Assembly (NCBI GenBank): GCA_964644675.1
Contig: CAZXWK010000025.1
Coordinates: forward strand, 1 to 33,231
From: CAZXWK01 sp964644675
Lineage (GTDB): Bacteria; Actinomycetota; Coriobacteriia; Anaerosomatales; JAAXUF01
Reading direction: 5' to 3'
Length of the DNA: 33,231 nt
Part shown: positions 6,922 through 15,700 of the stretch, one piece after another
How the letters are laid out: each line of letters starts with the position of its first letter
Numbering within the stretch: the first letter of the stretch is position 1
Position numbers and translations under genes: made by a program
The notes under the pieces: model-generated
What the model was told of the DNA's origin: nothing
The model's database searches: none
Seen by the model: only the letters and a program-made list of their open reading frames with translations

Positions 6922-7547
6922 GCGCGTGCCTCCTGTGCGAGCCGGCCGAAGTTGGCGAGGAGCTGGAGCCCGGATGTCGAGGACTTCTCGGGGTGGAACT
7001 GGACGGCGTAGACGTTGCCCGACTGGACCGCCGAGGCGAAGCGGACGCCGTACTCGGTCGACCCGATGATCGCGTCGCTGTCGCGCGGCACGAGCCGATA
7101 GCTGTGGACGAAGTAGAACGCCGTCGACTCGGGGATGCCGGCGAACAGCGGGCTCTCGCGCGGGTACTCGACGGTGTTCCAGCCGATGTGCGGGACCTTC
7201 ACGCCGCCGGGCAACCGCTCGCACGTGCCCGGCACGAGCCCGAGCCCCGTCCACTCGCCGTCCTCGAAGCCCACGTCGGCGAGAAGCTGCATTCCCAGGC
7301 AGATGCCGAGGAACGGCGTGCCGTGCCCGATGCGGTGTCGGAGCACGTCTTCGACGCCGCTCGCCTTGAGGTTCGCCGCCGCGTCGCGAAACGCGCCCAC
7401 GCCCGGCAGCACGATGCCGTCAGCCGCCTCGACGACCGACGGGTCGTCGGTCACGACGACGTCGGCGACGCCGGCGTGCTCGAAGCCCTTCTGCACGCTG
7501 CGCAGGTTGCCCATGCGGTAGTCGACGATCGCGATGCGCGCGCTCAC
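6918..7547 (-). CDS. hisH: Imidazole glycerol phosphate synthase glutamine amidotransferase HisH
   Basis: HisH is the class I glutaminase that supplies ammonia to HisF. The 209-residue protein carries the catalytic triad: nucleophile C83 in GICLGMQ, H185 and E187 in QFHPEKS. The start MSARIAIVDYRMGNLRSV is typical of the family. It begins with GTG at 7547, overlapping the hisB stop in GTGA, and ends overlapping hisA in ATGA. Confidence 0.97.
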   Translation of the reverse strand: MSARIAIVDYRMGNLRSVQKGFEHAGVADVVVTDDPSVVEAADGIVLPGVGAFRDAAANLKASGVEDVLRHRIGHGTPFLGICLGMQLLADVGFEDGEWTGLGLVPGTCERLPGGVKVPHIGWNTVEYPRESPLFAGIPESTAFYFVHSYRLVPRDSDAIIGSTEYGVRFASAVQSGNVYAVQFHPEKSSTSGLQLLANFGRLAQEARA

Positions 7548-8131
7548 AAGCTGCCCTTGGTGGAAGGCACGCCGCTGACGCGCGGGTCGATGGCGACGGC
7601 TTCGCGCAACGCGCGAGCGACCGCCTTGAACGCGGCCTCGACGATGTGGTGCGCGTTCTCGCCCGCGAGCGAGCGCACGTGCAGCGTCACGCCCGCGTTG
7701 GTCGCGAGCGCGACCAGGAACTCCTTGGCGAGCGTCGTGTCGAACGTCCCGATGATCTCGATCGGCAGCTCGACGGCGTAGTGCAGCTGCCCGCGTCCGG
7801 AGATATCGACCGCGGCGAGCACGAGCGCCTCGTCCATCGGCATCGCGCAGTCGCCGAAGCGCGCGATGCCGGACTTGTCGCCCAGCGCCTGCGCGATCGC
7901 CTGGCCGATCACGATCCCGACGTCTTCCACGGTGTGGTGCGCATCGATCTCGAGATCGCCCGTCGCCGAGACGCTCAGACCGAACAGCCCGTGCCGCCCG
8001 AACGCCTCGAGCATGTGGTCGAAGAACGGCACGCCCGTCGAGACGGACGTCGCGCCTGCCCCGTCGAGGTCGAGGGTGACGGTGATGTCGGTCTCTTTGG
8101 TCGTGCGCGTGATGGTGGCGGTTCGTGCCAT
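7544..8131 (-). CDS. hisB: Imidazoleglycerol-phosphate dehydratase HisB
   Basis: HisB dehydrates imidazole glycerol phosphate to imidazole acetol phosphate. The 195-residue protein is the stand-alone dehydratase and lacks the N-terminal phosphatase domain found in enteric HisB, so histidinol-phosphatase activity must come from another gene. The two manganese-binding histidine motifs are seen: DAHHTVED (H65, H66) and NAHHIVEAAFKA near residue 160, with FFDHM at 36-40. The ATG at 8131 has a GGGGAGAG site just upstream and matches the family's start; an in-frame ATG at 8164 would run into hisC. It lies 10 nt after hisC. Confidence 0.96.
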   Translation of the reverse strand: MARTATITRTTKETDITVTLDLDGAGATSVSTGVPFFDHMLEAFGRHGLFGLSVSATGDLEIDAHHTVEDVGIVIGQAIAQALGDKSGIARFGDCAMPMDEALVLAAVDISGRGQLHYAVELPIEIIGTFDTTLAKEFLVALATNAGVTLHVRSLAGENAHHIVEAAFKAVARALREAVAIDPRVSGVPSTKGSL

Positions 8132-8141
8132 GGTCTCTCCC

Positions 8142-9248
8142 CTACGATCGCTCGTCGGCGGCAAGCGCCCCGTTGGCCTTGCGGTGCGACAGGCAGTCGG
8201 CCACCGCCTCGAGGAACACGCGGTTCTCGGCCTCGGTGCCCGCCGTGACGCGCAGGCAGTCGCCGAGCCCGGGGCTGCGCGAGAAGTCGCGAATCAGCAC
8301 CGAGTGGTTCTTGAGCAGGTCGCGCCAGAGGGCCGAAGCGTGCTCGACTCGGAAGAGCACGAAGTTCGCCTCGCTCGGGAAGACCTCCACACCTTCGAGC
8401 GCCGACAGCCCCTGCATGAGCTGGTCCCGGCCGCGGACCGCGTCGCGGATGCCGTTCTCGAAGACCATCCGCTCCCGGAACACCGTCCCCGCGACCCACT
8501 GCGAGAACGCGTCTACCGAGTAGGGCTGGCGGACCTTGAGGAACTCGCAGACCACGTCGGGATGCGCGAGGAGGTAGCCGACGCGCAGCCCCGCGAGCGA
8601 GAACGCCTTGGAGAACGTCCGCAGGATCACCAGGTTGGGGTGGCGCGTCATGTGCGGGCGCATGGTGTGGCGGCTGAACTCGAAGTACGCCTCGTCGACC
8701 ATCACCAACGCGTCGGTCGCGTTGAGCAGGTCGATGAGGAACGACTCGTCGGTCAGGCCGCCGGTCGGGTTGTTGGGGTTTGCGACCACCACGATGTCGA
8801 TGTCGCCCTGCGAAACGCGCTCGAGCACGGCCTTCTGATCCACCGAGAAGTCCGGCAGCCGCGGGATGCTCACCACAGCGGTCCCGGTGACCTGCGCGTC
8901 GATCCCGTACATGGCGAAGGTCGGCGGCAGGTCGAGCAACGTGCGGCCCGGTCCGCCCCATGCCAGCAGCGTGTTGAAGATGAGCTCGTCCCCGCCGTTG
9001 CCCACGAGCACGTTCTCGACCTCGAGGCCGTTGGCCTCGGCGATCTGAGCCCTCAGCTCACGGGCGGTGGGGTCCGGGTAGCGGTTGAACCGGAACTCGG
9101 GCAGGCGCGCCGAGAGCTTGCTCAGGATCTCGGCGGGCAGGTTACAGGGGTTCTCGTTGCTCGCGAGCACGACGTCCGCCTTGATGTCCTTGGCGTCGTA
9201 GGGAACGAGCGAGTCGAGCGCTGAGCGTGCGGGTCGGATGCGGTCCAC
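8142..9248 (-). CDS. hisC: Histidinol-phosphate aminotransferase HisC
   Basis: HisC is a fold-type I PLP enzyme that transaminates imidazole acetol phosphate to histidinol phosphate with glutamate. The protein has 368 residues. Motifs include LASNENP (28-34), ANPNNPTGG (156-164), D185 in MVDEAYFEF, the PLP lysine K214 in TFSKAFSLAGLRVGY, and the C-terminal phosphate-binding LRVTAGT. The GTG start at 9248 directly follows the hisD stop codon, with a GAGG sequence about 15 nt upstream inside hisD. Other HisC-like aminotransferases act on aromatic acids, but the his-operon position decides the role. Confidence 0.95.
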   Translation of the reverse strand: MDRIRPARSALDSLVPYDAKDIKADVVLASNENPCNLPAEILSKLSARLPEFRFNRYPDPTARELRAQIAEANGLEVENVLVGNGGDELIFNTLLAWGGPGRTLLDLPPTFAMYGIDAQVTGTAVVSIPRLPDFSVDQKAVLERVSQGDIDIVVVANPNNPTGGLTDESFLIDLLNATDALVMVDEAYFEFSRHTMRPHMTRHPNLVILRTFSKAFSLAGLRVGYLLAHPDVVCEFLKVRQPYSVDAFSQWVAGTVFRERMVFENGIRDAVRGRDQLMQGLSALEGVEVFPSEANFVLFRVEHASALWRDLLKNHSVLIRDFSRSPGLGDCLRVTAGTEAENRVFLEAVADCLSHRKANGALAADERS

Positions 9249-10697
9249 CTACGAGCCACCGTCCTCTTCGTCGAGGTTCTCCTCGAACTCGTCGAGCACC
9301 TCGATGTCGGCGCCCTCCGCGCGGCGGCGAGCGATGTCGTCTTCAGGGAGCGCGTCGAGCAGCAACGACTCCTCGAGCCGCTCGACCTCCTCGAGCTCGG
9401 CGACGAAGTCCTCCATCGCCTCGATACGCAGGGAGACAGCGCGGCCGTGCGCCCACAGCCCCTCCTTCTCGGCGATCGCGAGCACCGTGTCGGCGTCCAT
9501 CTCGAGCGCCTCGAAGCTGTAGCTCAGCACGCTCGACTTCTTCACGAAGTCGTCGACCGAGAGCGGCGAGCTGAACCGCGCGGTGCCGCCGGTGGGCAGG
9601 ACGTGGTTGGGGCCCGCGACGTAGTCGCCGACGCTCTCCGGCGTCCACTGCCCCAAGAAGATCGCGCCCGCGTTGTGGATACTGCCGAGCAGGTCGAACG
9701 GGTCGGCCATCTGCACCTCGAGGTGCTCCGGCGCGATGAGGTCCACCGTGTCGAGCGCCGCGACGATGTCGGGACAGACGATCGAGACGCCGTTGTCGGT
9801 GAGCGAGCGCGCGGTGATCTCGCCTCGGGGGGACTCGGCGAGCAGCAGCCCGAGCGCCTCCTCGACGAGGTCAGGCAGATCCGGGTCGGTGGTGACGAGA
9901 TAGGTCGCGGCGCGCGGGTCGTGCTCGGCCTGCGCCATGAGGTCGATGGCGACGAACGCCGGAGTGGCCGTCTCGTCCGCGAGGACGAGGACCTCGCTCG
10001 GGCCGGCGAGCATGTCGATGCCCACGTCACCCATCACGAGCTTCTTCGCCGCCGTGACGTAGGCGTTGCCCGGCCCGACGATCTTGTCCACGCGCGGGAT
10101 CTGCGCCGTGCCGTACGCGAGGGCTGCGACCGCCTGCGCGCCGCCGACCTTGTAGATCTCGTCCACGCCGGCCTCGGCCGCGGCCGCGAGCGTGTACGGG
10201 TTCACGGTCCCGTCGGCCGCGGGCGGCACGACCATGGCGATCTCTTCCACGCCGGCCACCATCGCCGGGATCGCGTTCATGAGCACGCTCGAGGGGTACT
10301 TTGCGCGCCCGCCCGGCACGTAGATGCCGACGCGGCGGATCGGCGTGACCTTCTGGCCCAGGAAGACGCCGCCCTCCTGCGCGGTGAACCACGACTGCGG
10401 CACCTGGCGGCGGTGGAACTCCTCGATCGCACCCGCGGCGGCGGCGATTGCGTCGAGGAACTCGGGCTCAACATTCGCGACCGCATCCGCGATCTCCTCG
10501 GGCGTGACGAGGAAGTCCTCGATCGCCGCCTTGTCGAAGTTGAGCGTGTACTCCCGCAACGCGACGTCGCCGCGGGTGCGGACGTCGTCGCAGATCTTGG
10601 CGGCCACGTTGATGGTCTCGGCGTCGACACCTCCGCTGCGGGCGAGGTCGGCATCGGTCAGGCGCTGTCCGCGCTCGAGTACGATCCGGCGCATCAT
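9249..10697 (-). CDS. hisD: Histidinol dehydrogenase HisD with acidic C-terminal tail
   Basis: HisD oxidises histidinol to histidine in two NAD-dependent steps. All key residues are present: zinc ligands Q256, H259, D358 and H417, and catalytic E324-H325 in APEHLEVQ; GIYVPGGRA (124-132) is the family signature. The usual enzyme ends near residue 430. This one has 482 residues, and the extra 54 (429-482) contain 23 Asp/Glu and look like a helix followed by a disordered acidic tail. The ATG at 10697 overlaps the hisG stop in ATGA; a second ATG follows immediately. The stop codon directly abuts hisC. Confidence 0.96.
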   Translation of the reverse strand: MMRRIVLERGQRLTDADLARSGGVDAETINVAAKICDDVRTRGDVALREYTLNFDKAAIEDFLVTPEEIADAVANVEPEFLDAIAAAAGAIEEFHRRQVPQSWFTAQEGGVFLGQKVTPIRRVGIYVPGGRAKYPSSVLMNAIPAMVAGVEEIAMVVPPAADGTVNPYTLAAAAEAGVDEIYKVGGAQAVAALAYGTAQIPRVDKIVGPGNAYVTAAKKLVMGDVGIDMLAGPSEVLVLADETATPAFVAIDLMAQAEHDPRAATYLVTTDPDLPDLVEEALGLLLAESPRGEITARSLTDNGVSIVCPDIVAALDTVDLIAPEHLEVQMADPFDLLGSIHNAGAIFLGQWTPESVGDYVAGPNHVLPTGGTARFSSPLSVDDFVKKSSVLSYSFEALEMDADTVLAIAEKEGLWAHGRAVSLRIEAMEDFVAELEEVERLEESLLLDALPEDDIARRRAEGADIEVLDEFEENLDEEDGGS

Positions 10698-11434
10698 GGC
10701 TGCATCGTGTCCTCTCCGGTCGGTCCGGGACTCTGCCCGGGGTTCTCGGCGGTCCGTACGGGTGCTCCCGATCCTTCCGAGAGGCCCGAAAGCGCGTTCG
10801 CGAGCTGTACGACGCGCGGGTCGGTGCGCACCGCGGCCGGGTTGCCGACGAAGCGAGCCGTCGACTCGAGCACCTCGCCCACGATGCGCAAGTGGTTCTG
10901 GCGCAGCGTGGTGCCGGTGGCCGTGATGTCGACGATGCGGTCGGCGAGCCCGATCAACGGCGCCAGTTCGATATTCCCGTGCAGCTTCACGATCTCGGCC
11001 TGCACTCCGATCGAGTCGAAGTAGGCGGCGGTGATGTTGGGGTACTTGGTCGCGACGCGCACGACGCCCAGGTGGCGCAAGCGCTCGTCGACCTCGCCCT
11101 GCGCGTCCTCGGGCTCGGCGACGACGAAGCGGCAGCCGCCGAAGCCGAGGTCCACGAGCTCGACCACGTCGAGGCCCGCCTCGACCAGGACGTCCTTGCC
11201 GGCGATGGCACAGTCGGCGCCGCCGTACGCGGCGTAGACGGGGATGTCGGTGGGCCGGCCGATGATGTACTCGACGCCCTCGCCCCGCACGATGAGCTGG
11301 CGGCCCGGCGTCGCGAGGTCGGCGGTGTCGAGGCCGGCCGCGGCGAGCAGGCGCACGGAGTCCTCGAAGAGCGCGCCCTTGGGGACGGCGACGCGCAGCG
11401 GGCGGTCGGCGGACGCGTCACGACGCGCGATCAC
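10694..11434 (-). CDS. hisG: ATP phosphoribosyltransferase, short form HisG
   Basis: HisG condenses ATP with PRPP, the first and committed step of histidine synthesis. This is the short form: it has the two-lobed catalytic core with the PRPP-binding loop DITATGTTLRQN (169-180) but no C-terminal ACT-like regulatory domain, so it depends on HisZ for activity and feedback control. The protein has 246 residues; the last 30 or so are Gly/Pro/Ser-rich (GAPVRTAENPGQSPGPTGED) and beyond the usual end, probably a disordered tail. It starts with GTG at 11434, overlapping the hisZ stop in GTGA, which keeps the two subunits coupled. Confidence 0.95.
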   Translation of the reverse strand: MIARRDASADRPLRVAVPKGALFEDSVRLLAAAGLDTADLATPGRQLIVRGEGVEYIIGRPTDIPVYAAYGGADCAIAGKDVLVEAGLDVVELVDLGFGGCRFVVAEPEDAQGEVDERLRHLGVVRVATKYPNITAAYFDSIGVQAEIVKLHGNIELAPLIGLADRIVDITATGTTLRQNHLRIVGEVLESTARFVGNPAAVRTDPRVVQLANALSGLSEGSGAPVRTAENPGQSPGPTGEDTMQP

Positions 11435-12597
11435 GAGCGCTCACCACCCTGGGTCGCCTCGCGCCACTCGGGCGCGCCGAGCCGCTGCGCCTCGGCGGCG
11501 AGCTCGTCGCCCGTCCGCGACGACAGCGCGACCCGCAACCCCTGCGCGCGCAGCGTGGCCGCGAGCGCGAACGCGGCGGCGGAGTCCCCGCCGACCACGA
11601 CGTCGATCCCCGGCACCTCGACCCGCGCGCCCTGCTCGACGAGCGCGATCATGACGCGCTCGAGCCCCAGCGCGAAGCCCGCCGCCGGCTGCGGCGCGCC
11701 GTAGGCGCCGAGTACGCCGTCGTAGCGGCCGCCACCGCCGATCGGAAGCCCGACGCCCGGCGCGTACGCCTCGAGCACCAGGCCGGTGTAGTAGTCGAAC
11801 GAGCGCATCACCGAGAAGTCCACGATGACGCGGTCGGCGGCGCCCGACGCCTCGAGCAGCCGGTACGTCTCGGCGAGGTCGTCGAGGGCCACTTCGCAGC
11901 CCAGGCCCGCCGTGACCGTGCGGCACTCCGCGATCGCCTGCGCGCCACCGCGGATGCGCGGCACCGCCGAGAGCGCGGCGGCGATCCGCTCCGAACCGCT
12001 TTCGCGGGCGAGCCGGTCGAGCCCGACCAGGTTGCGGTCGTGCGCCGCTGCGAGCACCGCGTCGCGCCACTCGGCCCCTGCGTCGGCGGCATCCACGAGC
12101 GCGTGCAGCACCGCGACGGTGCCGACCGCCACCGTGAACTCGGGGATGCCCGACGCGGCCAGCGCCTCGACCACTACCGAGACGACCTCGGCGTCGGCGG
12201 CGGGACCGCCCCGGCCGAGCAGCTCGACGCCGACCTGCGTGAACTGGCGGGACTGACCGCGCAGCGACTCGTACTCGCGGAAGACCTCGGCCGCGTAGCG
12301 GAACCGGTGCGGCCCGGGCTCGCCGGTCAGCCGGGAGGCCGTCAGGCGCGCGATCGGCACGGTCATGTCGGGGCGCAGCGCGAGCAGCGTCCCGTCGAGG
12401 TCGAAGAGACGGAAGACCGTGCCCGAGAGCGGGCCGGCCGCGGCTTCTATCGCCGAGACGGTCTCGACCACCGGCGTCTCCACCCGGCCGTAGCCCCACG
12501 CCGAGAAGACGCCGCTGATGCGGCGCTCGATCGCCTCGCGTTCGGCCGCCTCGGCGGGCAGCACGTCGCGAAAGCCTCGTGCGGTCACGGGGTGCAT
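11431..12597 (-). CDS. hisZ: ATP phosphoribosyltransferase regulatory subunit HisZ
   Basis: HisZ is a catalytically inactive histidyl-tRNA synthetase paralogue that forms a complex with short HisG, enabling catalysis and histidine feedback. The 388-residue protein shows the class II core: GFRDVLPAEA (8-17), LRPDMTVPIARL near 73-84, RYAAEVFREYE, and the histidine-A-like motif SFDYYTGLVLEAY with GGGRYD. It lacks a full anticodon-binding domain, ending with a short Rossmann-like region (GIDVVVGGDS). It is the first gene of the his block. The ATG at 12597 has GGGAGAGG 8 nt upstream. Immediate coupling to short HisG supports HisZ over a true HisS. Confidence 0.94.
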   Translation of the reverse strand: MHPVTARGFRDVLPAEAAEREAIERRISGVFSAWGYGRVETPVVETVSAIEAAAGPLSGTVFRLFDLDGTLLALRPDMTVPIARLTASRLTGEPGPHRFRYAAEVFREYESLRGQSRQFTQVGVELLGRGGPAADAEVVSVVVEALAASGIPEFTVAVGTVAVLHALVDAADAGAEWRDAVLAAAHDRNLVGLDRLARESGSERIAAALSAVPRIRGGAQAIAECRTVTAGLGCEVALDDLAETYRLLEASGAADRVIVDFSVMRSFDYYTGLVLEAYAPGVGLPIGGGGRYDGVLGAYGAPQPAAGFALGLERVMIALVEQGARVEVPGIDVVVGGDSAAAFALAATLRAQGLRVALSSRTGDELAAEAQRLGAPEWREATQGGERS

Positions 12598-12622
12598 CGT
12601 GGATACCTCTCCCTACGCTCTC

Positions 12623-12645
12623 GGAGCGCACCCGGCGTGCGCTCC
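12623..12645 (-). other. Leader hairpin before hisZ / after dnaE
   Basis: GGAGCGCA (12623-12630) and TGCGCTCC (12638-12645) form a perfect 8-bp stem with a 7-nt loop, between the operator-like dyad and the hisZ ribosome-binding site. On the minus strand it is followed by GAGAGCG, not a T-run, so it would be a weak terminator for dnaE or a structural element in the his leader. I see no run of His codons or T-box sequence. Confidence 0.4.
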
Positions 12646-12652
12646 AGGCGTC

Positions 12653-12670
12653 ACTCTACTACAGTAGAGT
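12653..12670. promoter_or_regulatory. 18-bp operator-like dyad upstream of hisZ
   Basis: ACTCTACTGTAGTAGAGT is an inverted repeat of two 8-bp half-sites around a 2-bp centre, 55 bp before the hisZ start codon and 42 bp after the dnaE stop. Possible promoter hexamers overlap it on the minus strand (TTGCGC, then TAGAGT 18 nt later) but are weak. The TACT/AGTA core recalls TrpR-family operators, and a TrpR-family gene (yerC) lies just upstream of dnaE. Binding by YerC is an inference. Confidence 0.5.
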
Positions 12671-12712
12671 GGTAAAGCGCAAGCTGCTTATCCCCCGCCC
12701 CGGTGCGACTTC

Positions 12713-15700
12713 TCAGGCCTCGGCGATCGCCTCGGCACCGAAGAGCTCGATGAGTTCGGCGTGCAGGCCGTTCGCGTCGCTGTTCACCGTCTCGGCCATC
12801 TTGCAGACGATCGTCTTGTTCTGGCTCTCGTCGAAGACGTGCATCTCGACGAAGTCGCGTCCGGGGAAGTGCTCGAGGATGCGCCGCAGCTTCTCGTGCC
12901 GTCCGTTGACCAGCGCGCCGCCGTCGGTGGCGATGATGATGCGCCCGGGCGGCTTGGCGAACGCGGCTCCGTCGAACGGCTCGAGGTCCTGGACGATCAG
13001 CTTGCGGCCTCGGTCCGAGTCTTCGAGCTTGGCGCGCAGGCGCAGAACCGCGTCCACGACGACGATGTCTCGGTACTTCTCGTAGATCTGCGGGAACATG
13101 ACGGCCTCGACCGAGCCGTCGAGGTCCTCGAGCGTGGTGATCGCCATGAGCGAGCCCTTCTTGGTGGGCTTGGCGGCCACGCTCGCGAGGATGCCCGCGA
13201 ACCACCCGAACGTCCCGTCCTTGAGCTCGTCGATGTCGCCCAGAGAGTAGTCCGCGGCCCTGCGGACGGAGTCCGCGATCTCGCGTAGCGGGTGGTCGGA
13301 GACGTAGATGCCGAGCATCTCCTTCTCGAACGCCAGCTTCATCTTCTTGTCCCACTCGTCGCCGTCGGGCGCGGGGATCTCCTCGGCGAAACCGGAGTCC
13401 TCGGCGGCGAACAGGTCGAACATCGAGACCTGGCCGGAGTCGACGTCCTTCGCGCGCTTGACCGCCGAGTCGACGCAGCCGTCCATCATCGAGAGCAGGT
13501 GCTTGCGCGTGTAGCCGGTCGAGTCGAACGCTCCGGCCTTGATGAGCGCCTCGAGGGTCTTCTTGTTCATCTGCCGGATGTCGACGCGGGCGCAGAAGTC
13601 CTGGAGCGACGTGAAGCGGCCGCCCTCGTCGCGCGCCTCGACGATGCTGTCGACGACGCCCTGCCCCACCCCACGGATGCCGGCAAGCCCGAAGCGGATG
13701 CCTTCTCCGGGAACCGGCGTGAAGTCGCGTCCCGAGGAGTTCACGTCCGGCGGCAGCACCGTGTAGCCGGCGCGGTTGCACTCGGCGACGTAGTGGACGA
13801 TCTTGTCGGTCTTGCCGGTGTAGCTGGTCAGCACCGCCGCCATGTACTCGAGCGGGTAGTGCGCCTTGAGGTAGGCGGTCTGCATGGTGATGACGCCGTA
13901 GGCCGCCGAGTGGCTCTTGTTGAACGCGTACTCGGCGAACTTGAGGATGTCCTCCCACATGCTCGCGGCCATCTTGGTGTCGTAGCCGTTCTCGCGCGCG
14001 CCCTCGACCCACGCCTCGCGCATCGGCGTGAGCACGTCGAGCTGCTTCTTGCCCATGGCCTTACGCAGCTTGTCGGCCTTGGCCGCCGAGAACCCCGACA
14101 TGGTCATCGAGATGCGCATGACCTGTTCCTGGTAGACGACGGTGCCGTACGTCTCCTCGAGGATGGGCTTGAGGCGGTCGTCGTAGTAGGTGACCGGTCG
14201 CCGGCCGTGCTTGCGGTCGACGAAGTCCTTGACCATGCCGCTGCCCAGAGGGCCCGGCCGGTAGAGCGCGAGCACCGCGACGATGTCGGCGAAGGTGGTG
14301 GGCTTGAGGTCCTTGAGAAGCTGGCGCATGCCCGCGGACTCCACCTGGAACACGCCCACGGTGTCGGCACGCTGCAGCAGCTTGAACGTCTCGGGGTCGT
14401 CGAGCGGGAACTCGTCGGGCACCAGGCGCACCCCATGGATGCGCTCGACGTTCTTGACCGCATCGGCGATGACGGTGAGGGTGCGCAGGCCCAGGAAGTC
14501 CATCTTGAGCAGGCCCATGTCGGCGACGGTAGGACCGTCGTACTGCGTGATGACCGAGCCGCCCTTGGTGTCGTACTTGACCGGCACGTAGTAGTGCAGC
14601 GGGTCTCGGCAGATGACGACGCCGGCGGCGTGCACGCCTTCGCCGCGCACGATGCCCTCGAGCGAGCGTGCGGCATCGACGATGCGCGCCGTGTCGGGAT
14701 TGGCCTTGTAGTCGGCCTCGAACTCGGAGTTGTCCTTCAGCGACGAGTCGATCGTCGCCTTGAGATCCTCGCTGATCATCTTGGAGATCTTGTCGGGCAC
14801 GCCGTACGGGTATCCCAGGACGCGCCCGGCGTCGCGCACCGCGGCACGCGCCTTCATGGTGCCGAACGTGATGATCTGCGCGACCTTGTCCGAGCCGTAC
14901 TTCTCGCGGACGTACTCGATGACCTCCTGACGACGCTCGTCGTCGAAGTCCATGTCGATATCGGGCATCTCGGTGCGCTCGGGGTTGAGGAAGCGCTCGA
15001 AGAGCAGCCCGTTGGCGAGCGGGTCGAGGTTGGTGATGCCCAGCGCGTAGCTGATGAGGGAGCCGGCGGCACTGCCTCGGCCCGGGCCGACGCCGATCCC
15101 GCGCTCCTTGGCCCACAACGTGAAGTCCTGGACGATTAGGAAGTAGGCGGCGATCCCCTTGGGGCCGACCACGTCGAGCTCGGAGTCGAGCCGCTCGATG
15201 ACCTCGGGCGGAATGGGATCGCCGTAGCGCTCCTTCAGGCCCTCGATGCAGCGTTCGCGCAGGTAGCTCTCGGTGGTATGGGCCTGTGGCACCTCGAAGA
15301 CCGGGAGGATGATCTTGCCGGTCTCGATCTCGACGTTGCACTTCTCGGCGATCTCGAGCGTGTTGGCGAGCGCCTCCGAGTAGTCCGACAACGCCTCGTG
15401 CATCTCGTCGGGCGACTTCATGTAGAACTCGTCGCAGGAGAACTTCATGCGGCCGGGCTGGTCCACGGTCGAGCCGGTCCCGATGCACAGCAGCAGGTCC
15501 TGCGTCTTGGCGTCCTCGCGGGTGAGGTAGTGGATGTCGTTGGTGGCGACCGTGGGAAGCCCCAGGTCGTGTGCGATGCCCGACAGCGCCTTGTTGAGCT
15601 GGGTCTGCGAGACGCCGTTGTCGGCGACGATCCCCTGCTCCTGCAGCTCGACGTAGAAGTCGCCGGGGGCGAAGATGCCCGCGTACGTCTCGGCCCACTT

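Noticed and set aside
12598..12712. Histidine attenuator or T-box leader before hisZ
   Set aside because: No run of His codons, no T-box sequence and no terminator with a T-run; the gap is too short for a T-box.
13292..15139. Plus-strand open frame opposite dnaE
   Set aside because: Antisense shadow of the polymerase gene; no ribosome-binding site and no motifs.
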